Source of the DNA: Conyzicola nivalis_A
GTDB taxonomy: Bacteria; Actinomycetota; Actinomycetes; Actinomycetales; Microbacteriaceae
Length of the DNA stretch: 64,000 nt
Direction: 5' to 3'
Assembly: GCF_040548875.1 (NCBI RefSeq)
Contig: NZ_JBEPSJ010000003.1
Coordinates: 248,001-312,000 of the forward strand
Positions 32,892-41,720 of this stretch are shown here, piece after piece. A program made the position numbers and the translations under genes. Every line of letters starts with the position of its first letter. Position 1 is the stretch's first letter. The notes beneath the pieces are model-generated. The model did no database searches. It saw nothing but the letters and a program-made list of their open reading frames with translations, and was not told the origin of the DNA.

Positions 32892-35800
32892 AACTCAAAC
32901 TCGCCCTACGACGCGAGAGCGGCCCCGCCATCGACATCGTCGTGACCGCGGATGCGACGGCGACCGTCGGCGACGTCGCACGCACGATCCTCGAGACGGA
33001 CCCGTTCACCAGCGTCATCACGGACGCGCACGCCAACGTCACCCTGCAGGTCGGTCCTCCCGAGGCGCTGAAGCTCACCGCCCTCGACGCGTCGGTTCCG
33101 ATCGGCGACGCCGCCATCGGCTCCGGCTTCGACGTGGCGATCACGCAGTCGCTCCTCCACCCGGCGAGCACCACAGGGGCCGATTCGCGCAACGATGCGG
33201 CTGTGCTGCGCATCGTCAGCGGCCCCGACTCCGGCCGCGAGGTCAGGCTGCCGCTCGGCTCGAGCATGCTCGGTCGCGACCCGGGCAACGCCGTCGCGAT
33301 CGCCGACTCCCTCATCTCCAAACGCCACGCGCGCATCGAGATCTCCCCCACGAGCATCGAGGTCGTCGACCTCAACTCGGCCAACGGAATCCTGGTCGAC
33401 GGCGGGCTCGTGCCGCGTGTCAACCTGGCGAGCGGCCAGTCGGTCGTGCTCGGCGACAGCACCGTCTCCATCGCGCTCATCAGCGGCATCGCCAGCACCG
33501 AAGACGACATCCTCGAGCGCGGAGGACTGCTGCGGTTCAACCGCTCGCCCCGCGTCGAGGCCCGCTATCCGTCGAAGGAGCTCCCGACTCCCGACGTGCC
33601 GCTCGACAAGGACGACCCGCCGTTCACGTGGATCACCATGATGGCGCCCATCCTGATGGGCACCATGATGTTCGCGTTCACGCGCAACCCGATCTCCCTC
33701 GGCTTCGTCGCGCTCGCCCCCCTGATGCTCGTCGGCAACTACATGGCCCAGCGCACCCGCATCGGCAAGAAGACCAAGATGGAGATCGAACGCTTCGAGC
33801 TGCAGATCGAGGACATGGAAGACCAGTTCCTCACCGAGGCGCCGCGCGAACGGGCGATCCGCCTACGGGAGAGCCCCTCGGTGGCCGAGGTGTACGCGGA
33901 GGCGCACCGGCTCGGGCCGATGCTCTGGACCCGACGGCCCGAGCACTGGAACTTCCTCGACGTTCGGCTCGGGCTCGGCAGCATGCCCAGCCGTCTCACT
34001 GTCGCCGAAGACAATGCGAGCCGCGGTCTCCCCCTCTACGCGAGAAGGGTCGACGACCTGCGGGAGCGGGTCCGGCTGATCGACGACGTTCCCGTCGTCG
34101 AGAACCCGTTCCTCGCCGGAGCGCTCGGCATCTGCGGACCCGACGAACTCGTCGCCGACGCGGCACGCGCGCTCGTCGTGCAGTACGCCGGACTGCACTC
34201 GCCCGCCGAAGTCACCTTCGCCGCGCTGCTCGCCCCCTCGGCGACGCCCGAGTTCGAGTGGCTCAAATGGCTGCCGCACACCACGTCGGCGCACAGCCCG
34301 ATCGACGGCGGCCAGCTGGCCGACAGCGCGGCGACCGGGCGGGCCATGCTCAACTCGCTCGAGGAGATCATCAGCGTGCGCCGCGCCGAGCTGCGTCGGG
34401 CGAATGAAGAGCGCGGCGCGTCGGACGACGACAAGGCGGCGGCCGCCCGCGGCGCCAAGGTCGGCTCGCGCGACTCGAAGTCGTTCTTCTCCGACGGCAG
34501 CGCCGCCCTGGTACTGCTCATCTCGGGCGACGCCCCCGTCGACCGCGCTCGACTCGTGCAGATCGTCGAGGACGCGGCCGACGCCCACGTCTTCCCCATC
34601 TGGATGGCGCCGGGGGTCGAGGCCCTGCCCGCCGCCTGCCGAACGTTCGTCGACGTCGCCGACGGCCTCGAGGCATCCGTCTTGCACTTCGTCCGCCAGG
34701 GCATGGTCGTTCCGAACGTGCGGGTCGAGGGTGTCTCTGCCGACTACGCGCGCATGCTCGCCCGCCGCCTCGCCCCGGTCGTCGACGCCGGCGCCGTGAT
34801 CGCCGACTCGAGCGACCTGCCCCGCAGCGTGTCGATGCTCAGCCTCCTCGGCGCCGAGCTCTCGACGGAGACCCGCGCCGCCGTCGACCGGTGGAGCCAG
34901 AACAACTCCATCCACGATCGCAGCGGGCGCCCGCCGGTCGCCCGCAAACGCGCCGGCACCCTGCGCGCCCTCGTCGGCCAGACCTCGCCCGACGCGATGC
35001 ACCTCGACCTGCGCACACAGGGACCGCACGCGCTGGTGGGCGGAACCACCGGCTCGGGCAAGAGCGAGTTCCTGCAGGCGTGGGTGCTCGGCATGGCCGC
35101 GGAGTACAGCTCCGACCGGGTCACGTTCCTCTTCGTCGACTACAAGGGCGGTTCGGCATTCGCCGAGTGCGTCAAGCTGCCGCACTGCGTCGGACTCGTC
35201 ACCGACCTCAGCCCGCACCTCGTGCGTCGGGCGCTCACCAGCCTGCGCGCCGAGCTGCACCACCGCGAGCACCTGTTCAACCGCAAGAAGGTCAAAGACC
35301 TCATCGAGCTCGAGAAGCGCGGCGACCCGGAGTGCCCGCCGGCACTCGTGCTCGTCATCGACGAGTTCGCAGCCCTCGCCGGCGAGGTGCCGGAGTTCGT
35401 CGACGGCGTCGTCGACATCGCTCAGCGCGGACGCTCGCTCGGCATCCACCTGATCATGGCCACGCAGCGACCCGCCGGCGTGATCAAGGACAACCTGCGC
35501 GCGAACACCAACCTTCGAGTCGCGCTCCGCATGGCCGACGAGTCCGACTCGAAGGATGTCGTCGGCGACCCGGTCGCCGGCACCTTCGACCCGTCCATTC
35601 CCGGCCGCGCGATCGCCAAGACCGGCCCCGGTCGCCTCATCCCGTTCCAGTCCGGATACGCGGGCGGCTGGACGACCGACGAGCCAGAGGCCGCCGGTGT
35701 GAAGATCTCCGAGCTGCGTTTCGGCGCGGTCACGCCCTGGGACCCGGCTGTGCAGGAGTCGAACGAGCACACCTCCGACCCGGGCCCCAACGACCAGTCG

Positions 35801-37399
35801 CGCATCGTCACGAACCTCATCAGCGCCGCCGCCGCGGTCGGCATCCCCGCACCGCGCCGCCCGTGGCTCGACGACCTCGCCACCGGCTACGACCTGCTCC
35901 GTCTCCCTCAGGAGCGCGACTCGGCGATCGTGATCGGCATCAGCGACAAGCCGGAGAGCCAGCAGCAGATCCCGGCCTACTTCTTCCCCGACAAAGACGG
36001 CCACATGGCGGTGTACGGCACCGGCGGAACGGGCAAGACAGCCGTGTTGCGCACGCTCGCGATCGCCGCCGGTATGGCGCCGCGCGGCGGCCGGGTCGAC
36101 GTGTACGGCATGGACTTCGGCACCGGCGCGCTCCGCAGCATCGAGGCGCTTCCGCACGTGGGATCCGTCGTCGCCGGCGACGACCATGAACGGGTGTCGC
36201 GACTGCTCGTGATGCTGCGCACGGAACTCGACCGCCGTTCAGAGGCGTACACGGCGGTGAACGCCGGCTCGATCGACGAGTACCGGGAGATCACCGGCAA
36301 CCACGCCGAGCCGCGCGTGCTGCTGCTGCTCGACGGGTTCGGCTCCTTCCGCAAGGAGTACGAGACGAGCCTCTCCCGGGCGCCGCTCTACAACACCTTC
36401 ATGCGCGTTCTCGGCGAGGGCCGCCCGATGGGCATCCACGCCGTGATCACCGCCGACCGGTACGGGAGCGTTCCGACGGCGGTCAACGCCGCCATCCAGC
36501 GCCGCATCGTGCTCCGTCTGCCCGACGAGGGTTCGTACCAGATCCTCGACGCACCCAAGGACGTGCTCAGCGAGACGTCCCCTCCGGGCCGCGCCATCGT
36601 CGACGGCGAGGAGACTCAGGTCGCGATCATCGGCGGCACCTCCAACGTCTCCGAGCAGACCGCTGCGACGAAGGCGCTCGCGGAGCGTCTCCGCGCCGCT
36701 GGTGTCTCCGACGCACCCCCCGTGGGTGCACTGCCGCGCGAGGTGTCCATCGACGCGCTGCCGACCTCCGTCGGCGAGTTCCCGACACTGGGCATCTCCG
36801 ACCAGGCGCTCGCGCCGATGGGCTTCGACCCGACCGGGACCCTCATCGTCGGCGGGCCGCCCTCGAGCGGCAAGACCAATGCGCTGCGGGCCATCGCCCG
36901 CGGCGTCGCCCGCTGGGACCCGGCCGCGAAGCTGTTCCACATCGGCGGACGCCGTTCCGATCTGGCCAACGACTTCCCGTGGATGCGCAGTGCCGTGCGG
37001 GTCGACGACGCGGTCGCCCTCGCGACCGAACTCGCCGAGCTCGTGGCCGACGAGGACATCGCCGGTCGTCTCGTCGTCGTGGTCGAGAATTTCGTGCAGT
37101 TCGCCGGCACACCGCTGGAGAAGCCGCTCATCTCGCTCGCCCAGAAGATCAACCGCAGCGACCACCTGCTGATCACCGAGGCCGACGTCTCGGCGCTCGG
37201 CAGCAGTTTCGGCCTCGTCGGCGACATGAAGGCCGGCCGGAAGGGAATCATCCTGAAACCCGACACTCACGACGGCGACAGCATCTTCAAGGTGCCGTTC
37301 CCGCGGGTCGCGCGCCACGAGTTCCCCGAGGGGCGCGGTCTGTACGTGCAGAACGGCGCCGTCTCGCGGGTTCAGCTGCCCCTGGTGGAGCATGGGTAG
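32888..37399 (+). CDS. Type VII secretion FHA plus triple FtsK/SpoIIIE ATPase (EccC/EssC-like)
   Basis: A 1503-residue membrane ATPase. Residues 1-95 look like a ubiquitin-like or FHA-related fold; 105-175 form an FHA domain (GRDP near 128, SKRHA near 143, NSANG near 163). Two helices lie at about 245-287. Three FtsK/SpoIIIE domains follow. The first is intact: Walker A GGTTGSGKS (about 718) and Walker B LVLVIDEFA (about 820). The second has GTGGTGKT (about 1043) but LLLLDGFG lacks the catalytic Glu. The third has GGPPSSGKT (about 1320) and a degenerate VVVVENFV. This is the EssC/EccC architecture: one active motor and two substrate-gated domains. The GTG start overlaps the RDD-FHA stop. Confidence 0.92.
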   Translation: MKLKLALRRESGPAIDIVVTADATATVGDVARTILETDPFTSVITDAHANVTLQVGPPEALKLTALDASVPIGDAAIGSGFDVAITQSLLHPASTTGADSRNDAAVLRIVSGPDSGREVRLPLGSSMLGRDPGNAVAIADSLISKRHARIEISPTSIEVVDLNSANGILVDGGLVPRVNLASGQSVVLGDSTVSIALISGIASTEDDILERGGLLRFNRSPRVEARYPSKELPTPDVPLDKDDPPFTWITMMAPILMGTMMFAFTRNPISLGFVALAPLMLVGNYMAQRTRIGKKTKMEIERFELQIEDMEDQFLTEAPRERAIRLRESPSVAEVYAEAHRLGPMLWTRRPEHWNFLDVRLGLGSMPSRLTVAEDNASRGLPLYARRVDDLRERVRLIDDVPVVENPFLAGALGICGPDELVADAARALVVQYAGLHSPAEVTFAALLAPSATPEFEWLKWLPHTTSAHSPIDGGQLADSAATGRAMLNSLEEIISVRRAELRRANEERGASDDDKAAAARGAKVGSRDSKSFFSDGSAALVLLISGDAPVDRARLVQIVEDAADAHVFPIWMAPGVEALPAACRTFVDVADGLEASVLHFVRQGMVVPNVRVEGVSADYARMLARRLAPVVDAGAVIADSSDLPRSVSMLSLLGAELSTETRAAVDRWSQNNSIHDRSGRPPVARKRAGTLRALVGQTSPDAMHLDLRTQGPHALVGGTTGSGKSEFLQAWVLGMAAEYSSDRVTFLFVDYKGGSAFAECVKLPHCVGLVTDLSPHLVRRALTSLRAELHHREHLFNRKKVKDLIELEKRGDPECPPALVLVIDEFAALAGEVPEFVDGVVDIAQRGRSLGIHLIMATQRPAGVIKDNLRANTNLRVALRMADESDSKDVVGDPVAGTFDPSIPGRAIAKTGPGRLIPFQSGYAGGWTTDEPEAAGVKISELRFGAVTPWDPAVQESNEHTSDPGPNDQSRIVTNLISAAAAVGIPAPRRPWLDDLATGYDLLRLPQERDSAIVIGISDKPESQQQIPAYFFPDKDGHMAVYGTGGTGKTAVLRTLAIAAGMAPRGGRVDVYGMDFGTGALRSIEALPHVGSVVAGDDHERVSRLLVMLRTELDRRSEAYTAVNAGSIDEYREITGNHAEPRVLLLLDGFGSFRKEYETSLSRAPLYNTFMRVLGEGRPMGIHAVITADRYGSVPTAVNAAIQRRIVLRLPDEGSYQILDAPKDVLSETSPPGRAIVDGEETQVAIIGGTSNVSEQTAATKALAERLRAAGVSDAPPVGALPREVSIDALPTSVGEFPTLGISDQALAPMGFDPTGTLIVGGPPSSGKTNALRAIARGVARWDPAAKLFHIGGRRSDLANDFPWMRSAVRVDDAVALATELAELVADEDIAGRLVVVVENFVQFAGTPLEKPLISLAQKINRSDHLLITEADVSALGSSFGLVGDMKAGRKGIILKPDTHDGDSIFKVPFPRVARHEFPEGRGLYVQNGAVSRVQLPLVEHG

Positions 37400-37413
37400 G
37401 TGTGCCCATCGCT

Positions 37414-37442
37414 TTGCCGACGGGCTTCGCTTAAAGTAAGTA
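37414..37442 (+). promoter_or_regulatory. Possible internal promoter before the WXG100-like gene
   Basis: TTGCCG (37414-37419) and TAAGTA (37437-37442) are spaced 17 bp within the 95-bp gap after the ATPase gene, in a locally AT-richer stretch. A separate promoter would allow strong expression of the small secreted proteins. The match is modest. Confidence 0.35.
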
Positions 37443-37494
37443 TCAATCCGAGCACGACTCCACAAATGCACCGACATCGAGAAGGAATAGAACT

Positions 37495-37776
37495 ATGACT
37501 TTCCACGCCAGCTACGAAGCAATGGAACAGACCGCCCTCACCCTCGACGGCGGCGCCGACGACATCCGCGGCCAGCTCGTCACCCTCCTCGGCAAGGTCG
37601 AAGACCTGCTCGGCGAGGGCTTCAAGACCGAACTCGCCTCTGGTGCTTTCGGCGACGGATACCGCGAGCTCAACACCGGTGTCAACCAGGCCATCGACGG
37701 CATCACCTCGATGTCGCAGGCACTGCGCGACATGGCCACCAAGACCCAGGAGCACGACGCAGCTCTCGCCGGCTAG
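37495..37776 (+). CDS. WXG100-like (Esx) small secreted protein without the WxG tryptophan
   Basis: A 93-residue, helix-rich protein of Esx size, beginning MTFHASYEAMEQTALTLDGG and with no signal peptide. The predicted fold is two helices joined by a turn at residues about 48-56. That turn reads SGAFGDGY, so the Trp of the usual WXG motif is absent and FGDG takes its place. The gene has a good GAAGGA ribosome site and lies directly after the secretion ATPase, as Esx genes do. It is likely the dimeric substrate or chaperone partner of the system; no YxxxD/E tail is obvious. Confidence 0.75.
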   Translation: MTFHASYEAMEQTALTLDGGADDIRGQLVTLLGKVEDLLGEGFKTELASGAFGDGYRELNTGVNQAIDGITSMSQALRDMATKTQEHDAALAG

Positions 37777-37792
37777 GCAGAAGCGCTCGTGC

Positions 37793-37819
37793 GGCCGGGG
37801 CGTTCTCCACGCCCCGGCC
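37793..37819 (+). terminator. Hairpin after the WXG100-like gene
   Basis: A perfect 11-bp stem, GGCCGGGGCGT (37793-37803) and ACGCCCCGGCC (37809-37819), closes a 5-nt loop 16 bp after the stop. Only TT follows. It probably attenuates or protects the Esx-like mRNA, giving it more transcript than the genes after it. Confidence 0.75.
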
Positions 37820-37857
37820 TTGGAAACCATTGACACTCACGAAAGGGCGGGCTCGGC

Positions 37858-38202
37858 ATGGCCGACAAGATCTGGCTCAACATGCAGGACCTCGAACTCG
37901 TCAACGAGTCTCTGCTGGTCTCCATCACCGAATTCACCGAAGTCGCTGACAGCAACGACGACGTCGAGGCTGCCATCGGCGATCCGGCCGGTCGAGGCGA
38001 CCTCCGCGGTCGCGTCTACGACTTCGAAGCCGGGTGGAATAACAACCGCGAGAAGTTGACGGAGAACCTGACGAAGGTGCAAGAGCACCTCCAGGGCATC
38101 ATCGACGGATTCAACACTCTGGATTCCGAACTCAACTCGGGGCTCACCGCCGCAGAGACCAGCCCGCTCAGCAATCCCGGCCGCGACAACATCCCCGTCT
38201 AG
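37858..38202 (+). CDS. Small helical protein of the type VII-like cluster
   Basis: A 114-residue protein without signal peptide. Predicted helices (residues 10-30 and 55-97) flank a Gly/Asp-rich turn (IGDPAGRGDLRGR), and the second half contains DFEAGWNNNREKLTENL, a W-centred pattern reminiscent of, but not identical to, WXG100 proteins. No family is recognised. Position between the Esx-like and the large candidate-substrate genes suggests it is a secreted partner or chaperone. AAAGGG lies 14 nt before the ATG. Confidence 0.6.
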   Translation: MADKIWLNMQDLELVNESLLVSITEFTEVADSNDDVEAAIGDPAGRGDLRGRVYDFEAGWNNNREKLTENLTKVQEHLQGIIDGFNTLDSELNSGLTAAETSPLSNPGRDNIPV

Positions 38203-38213
38203 AGGACACCACA

Positions 38214-39518
38214 ATGACTATGGACATGACCTCCCCCCAGAACAACCCTCTGGTCGTGCTCGAGGGATCTCACACCGACATCCATGGCCGAGGCGAGCAG
38301 CTCGTGACCCTCGGGCTCCAGATGGCGCGCACCGCCCGCTCGCTCAAGAAGATCAGCGAGGGCGACACCCAGATCAGCGAAGCGGTCGACACGCTGCGCG
38401 AGAGCGCCGAGGGCGTACACGCCGACCTCGACAAGGCGGGAACCCGCTACGAGGACACCGGGCGCGTGCTGCGGACCTACGCGGCCGCCCTCGAGACTGC
38501 GCAGCTGCAGCTCACCCCGCTCGTCGAGCAGATCGAGACCAAGGCGCTCGCGGCACAGACGGCTCTCGCCGAGCAGCAGGAGGCGCAGCGGACGTCGAAC
38601 GACCTGGACACGACGTGGCTCTGGGAGACGGAAGCCACCGACAAGGAGCTCACGGCCGCCGCCACCGCACTCAGCGAGGCCGGAACCGCCGCACGTTCGG
38701 CGCAGGACGACCTCGATGCGCTGTGGGAGACCTACGACACCCACTTCACCACTTGGAGCGACGCCTACGACGCTGCAGTGGCCGGCATCGGCGACGCGAT
38801 CACCGCCGCCGACAACAACGACAACTGGTTCGACGACGCCCTCGACTTCTTCATCGAGGCGATCGGCTATATCGCGATGGCCCTCGTCATCGCGGCGCTG
38901 TTCGTCGCCGCCCCGCTGGCCGCGATCTTCCTGATCGCCGCGGCGATCATCACCGTCGTGAGCCTGATCGCTCACATCTACCTGGCGTTCAAGGGCAGGG
39001 CGACCCTGACCGACATCGCCTTCGACGTCATCGGCCTCATCCCGTTCGTGAAGCCCGTCGCGGGCATCCTCCGCGCCGGCGGCGGCATGTCGCGCATCGG
39101 AAGCGGGCTCTACGGCATGTTCCGCTCTCCCGGGGCGGTTCAGGCCATCGGGACCGCACGGAGCAAGATCGAGCACTTCGCGCTCCACGGGGTGCGGGGC
39201 GAGGCGGCGCAGACGGCGATCCGCGAATCCCTCGACTCCGTGATCAAGCCGGGAACCAACTACGCGAGCCAGGCGTGGACCCGCATCATCGGCGGCGACC
39301 CGGCGACGGGCGACCTGATCAGGCTCACCAACCACGTTCGCAACTCCGTCGTCGACACCGTGCCGCGCATGAGCTCCTGGGTAACCGGAGCCGCCACCCA
39401 GACCGTCATCCCAGCGACCAGCCAGATGGGCGCCAACGTCGGAAGCTTCGTGCTCGGCTTCGACCAGGCAGCGCAAGACATCATCCCCGCGTGGGGCTCG
39501 TTCCGTGAAACGTACTGA
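38214..39518 (+). CDS. Large LXG/PPE-like candidate type VII substrate
   Basis: A 434-residue protein without signal peptide. Residues 1-200 are alpha-helical coiled-coil-like (ARTARSLKKISEGDTQISEAVDTLRESAEGV and similar), resembling the N-terminal targeting half of LXG or PPE proteins. Residues 215-262 form a strongly hydrophobic hairpin (IAMALVIAALFVAAPLAAIFLIAAAIIT), followed by a 170-residue C-terminal domain of unknown fold. This is the layout of a type VII effector or membrane-inserting substrate. There is no recognisable toxin motif and no obvious immunity gene. Function is inferred from architecture and context only. Confidence 0.65.
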   Translation: MTMDMTSPQNNPLVVLEGSHTDIHGRGEQLVTLGLQMARTARSLKKISEGDTQISEAVDTLRESAEGVHADLDKAGTRYEDTGRVLRTYAAALETAQLQLTPLVEQIETKALAAQTALAEQQEAQRTSNDLDTTWLWETEATDKELTAAATALSEAGTAARSAQDDLDALWETYDTHFTTWSDAYDAAVAGIGDAITAADNNDNWFDDALDFFIEAIGYIAMALVIAALFVAAPLAAIFLIAAAIITVVSLIAHIYLAFKGRATLTDIAFDVIGLIPFVKPVAGILRAGGGMSRIGSGLYGMFRSPGAVQAIGTARSKIEHFALHGVRGEAAQTAIRESLDSVIKPGTNYASQAWTRIIGGDPATGDLIRLTNHVRNSVVDTVPRMSSWVTGAATQTVIPATSQMGANVGSFVLGFDQAAQDIIPAWGSFRETY

Positions 39519-39551
39519 CGCACGCCGCGCGTCGTTTCTCACCCCCACATC

Positions 39552-40181
39552 ATGAAAGACTCGGCTGTTATGCCTGACCTGAGATCGGAATTGCTCGCCG
39601 ACGTGCGCGCTCCCCTGGAGTTCGCACTGATCACCCCTCCCGGTTGGGCGCGCTTCGGGGTGGACGAGGCTGCTGAGAAGCAGCTCGCCGGCAACATGGA
39701 ACAGGTCTTCCGCGACCGCGGACAGCCGAAGCAGCTGTTCCACCAGCGCGCGCAGTTGCACAAGCTCTTCAACGAGCTGCGTCGCCGCAACGCCGTCGCG
39801 GTCTACCTGCCGGTGAAACCGGTCAACGATGTCGTGCTCCCGGTGTCCATCGCGATCCTCCCGGCCCCCGTCCGCGACTCGGCCGGAGTCGACCGGTTCG
39901 CCCAGCGTCTCGCCTCGCGCGGCGCGGTGTCGAGCGGCCTGCACAACGGGCTGCAGATTCTGCGCTGGGAGGAACGCAACGCGGTTCCGGGCGAGAACGG
40001 CGCTCACTCGCTCGCCATCAACCACCTCTTCGAGGCACCCACCGGGTCCGGCAGGTCGGCGGCCCTCGTCACCGCGTCACTGCTGTACATCGACGGCTCG
40101 GAAGGCGAGGAGTTCACCGAGTCGCTCGAGATCCTCCTGGAAGCGATCGTCGGCACATTCACGTGGAGGATCACATCGTGA
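39552..40181 (+). CDS. Unknown soluble protein of the type VII-like cluster
   Basis: A 209-residue protein with mixed alpha/beta composition and no membrane helix. A PVKPVNDVVLPVSIAILPAPV segment and the C-terminal YIDGSEGEEFTESLEILLEAIV segment are its most regular parts. I do not recognise it; size and position recall the chaperone-like or EspG-like components of other T7SS loci, which is speculation. The true start could be the ATG at 39570. Its stop overlaps the next gene's GTG by three bases. Confidence 0.6.
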   Translation: MKDSAVMPDLRSELLADVRAPLEFALITPPGWARFGVDEAAEKQLAGNMEQVFRDRGQPKQLFHQRAQLHKLFNELRRRNAVAVYLPVKPVNDVVLPVSIAILPAPVRDSAGVDRFAQRLASRGAVSSGLHNGLQILRWEERNAVPGENGAHSLAINHLFEAPTGSGRSAALVTASLLYIDGSEGEEFTESLEILLEAIVGTFTWRITS

Positions 40182-40822
40182 CAACAGACACCCCCGCATC
40201 CGAGCTTCCCGACTACGACTCCGACACCTGGATCGAGGTACCGCTGGAGTTCCCCGCGGGTGAATTCGCGTCCGCGGAGGAGTGGGCTGACACGCTGACC
40301 GGTGATGCTCTTCGGACCACCCGCGACGACGACCCGATCCGCGCCGGATTCCGCTCGGCGGCGGTCGCGGTCGCCGAGCACACTCGCGGACTGGCTTCCC
40401 GGCGCTTCTGGTATTTCCCGCTCATGGCGTACACGAGCTCCCTCGTCCAGCTCTACGAACTGCCGCGCATCGACGGCCTCGACGACGTGCTGGTCGAGTT
40501 CCTGGGCGCCCACGAGCACCGGTCGACCGACCCGGTCGTCACCGAGCTGACGAGCGCGCTCGGCGAGCGGGTCATCCGGGTGGCGTTCCTCGTCGACGAG
40601 GCTCCCACCGCGAACGACAGCGCGGTGTTCGCGGTCATCCGGGTGGCGCGCGTCACCGAGGAGGCGGTCAACGTCTTCGAGATGAAAGACCAGGACCTGC
40701 TCACCGCGAGCCAGCTGATCCGCGATCTCGAGGTGCTCGCCGTCTCCGTGGGAAACGGACCGTACACCCCTGCCGACGAAGACAGTCCGGCAGTCCTCGA
40801 GCGTTCGGGAGACGCCGCGTGA
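40178..40822 (+). CDS. Unknown protein, paralogue-like partner of the previous gene
   Basis: A 214-residue protein, acidic, without membrane helix, with YFPLMAYTSSLVQLYELPR and NVFEMKDQDLLTASQLIRDLEVLAV segments. It may share the fold of the preceding protein (similar size, similar C-terminal helical end), but no family is recognised. The GTG at 40178 is chosen because GGAGGA lies 7 nt before it and it overlaps the previous stop. The stop overlaps the next start by four bases, so translation is coupled through the cluster. Confidence 0.6.
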   Translation: MTTDTPASELPDYDSDTWIEVPLEFPAGEFASAEEWADTLTGDALRTTRDDDPIRAGFRSAAVAVAEHTRGLASRRFWYFPLMAYTSSLVQLYELPRIDGLDDVLVEFLGAHEHRSTDPVVTELTSALGERVIRVAFLVDEAPTANDSAVFAVIRVARVTEEAVNVFEMKDQDLLTASQLIRDLEVLAVSVGNGPYTPADEDSPAVLERSGDAA

Positions 40823-41700
40823 ACGACGTCGACTGGAACACCCTCGTGACACGGTCGGGAACCCGCCCTCCGCAACCCGCCGCGGACGGCGACGCTCTGC
40901 GGAGCGTGCAGAGGGTGCTTCCGCGGCTCAGCGGCACCTCGCTGGACGCCGACATCTCGCTTGCTCTGCTGACCGCCGCATCGAGCGGGAAGCTGCGCGA
41001 GCGCCTGACCGAGACCCAGGGCCGAAGCGCTCAGGGCATGGCCGCGGTGAAGACCGCGAAACGCGCCGGCACGTCGGATCCGGTCCTGTCGCCGGCATCC
41101 ATCGTTCTGGCCCTCGCCGGCGTGATCCTCCTCGCCATCGGCACCATTCTCAGCCTCCGGTCCATCCGCACGGACAACGACTATTTCGTCGAGGACCTGC
41201 AGACCGCCGCTATCTCCTCGGGGGCGGTTCTCCTCATCGTTGCGCTCTGGTTCGCCGGCACCGAGCTCATACGCAACCCGTGGGCGGGCAGCCGTGCTGG
41301 CGGGTGGGGCTGGGCGTTCTACCTCGTGCCCATAGCGGCCACCTGCGCCGCCATCGTCTCCATCGTCTTCCGGATCGGTGACCAGAGCGTTCACGGCGCC
41401 GTCGGTGTCGGCCTCACACTGCAGTTCGTCGCGCTTGCTGTCTTCGTCGTGGCGCTCGTCGGTGCCCTGCGCAACCGTGAAGAAGCCGCCGCGTTGAAGT
41501 CCGAGGCGGCCAAGACCGCACCCGACAAGCACCTCGCGAAGCACAACACGCAGATGCGCAAGGAGACCGCCTGGGCGGTGTCCAAGGCGGCACCCGGCGA
41601 GCTCGACCGTGATGCGGCGGCCGCCGGCCTCCGCCAGCTGTACGAGCAGGGCAGGCTGCCCGCCGAGCGCACCGAGGCGATACTCCGCACTCTCGGCTAG
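40819..41700 (+). CDS. Unknown four-helix membrane protein of the type VII-like cluster
   Basis: A 293-residue protein: a helical N-terminal domain (residues 15-90), four predicted transmembrane helices (about 95-116, 130-150, 162-185 and 195-217), and a cytoplasmic tail whose end (DRDAAAAGLRQLYEQGRLPAERTEAILRTLG) resembles SHOCT-type oligomerisation segments. It may be the small membrane component replacing EccD/EccB, but nothing in the sequence proves this. The GTG start overlaps the previous stop. Confidence 0.6.
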   Translation: MNDVDWNTLVTRSGTRPPQPAADGDALRSVQRVLPRLSGTSLDADISLALLTAASSGKLRERLTETQGRSAQGMAAVKTAKRAGTSDPVLSPASIVLALAGVILLAIGTILSLRSIRTDNDYFVEDLQTAAISSGAVLLIVALWFAGTELIRNPWAGSRAGGWGWAFYLVPIAATCAAIVSIVFRIGDQSVHGAVGVGLTLQFVALAVFVVALVGALRNREEAAALKSEAAKTAPDKHLAKHNTQMRKETAWAVSKAAPGELDRDAAAAGLRQLYEQGRLPAERTEAILRTLG

Positions 41701-41720
41701 CGGTGCAGGGGAACAGGTAC

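Noticed and set aside
33863..36187. A 774-codon open frame antisense to the T7SS ATPase gene
   Set aside because: It is a typical GC-rich shadow of a well-supported gene; it is dense in Arg, Ala and Gly-type codons, has no family motif and no ribosome site.
37830..37835. TTGACA before the gene at 37858 considered as a -35
   Set aside because: No -10 is found at 16-18 bp; that position falls on the ribosome-site region of the gene.
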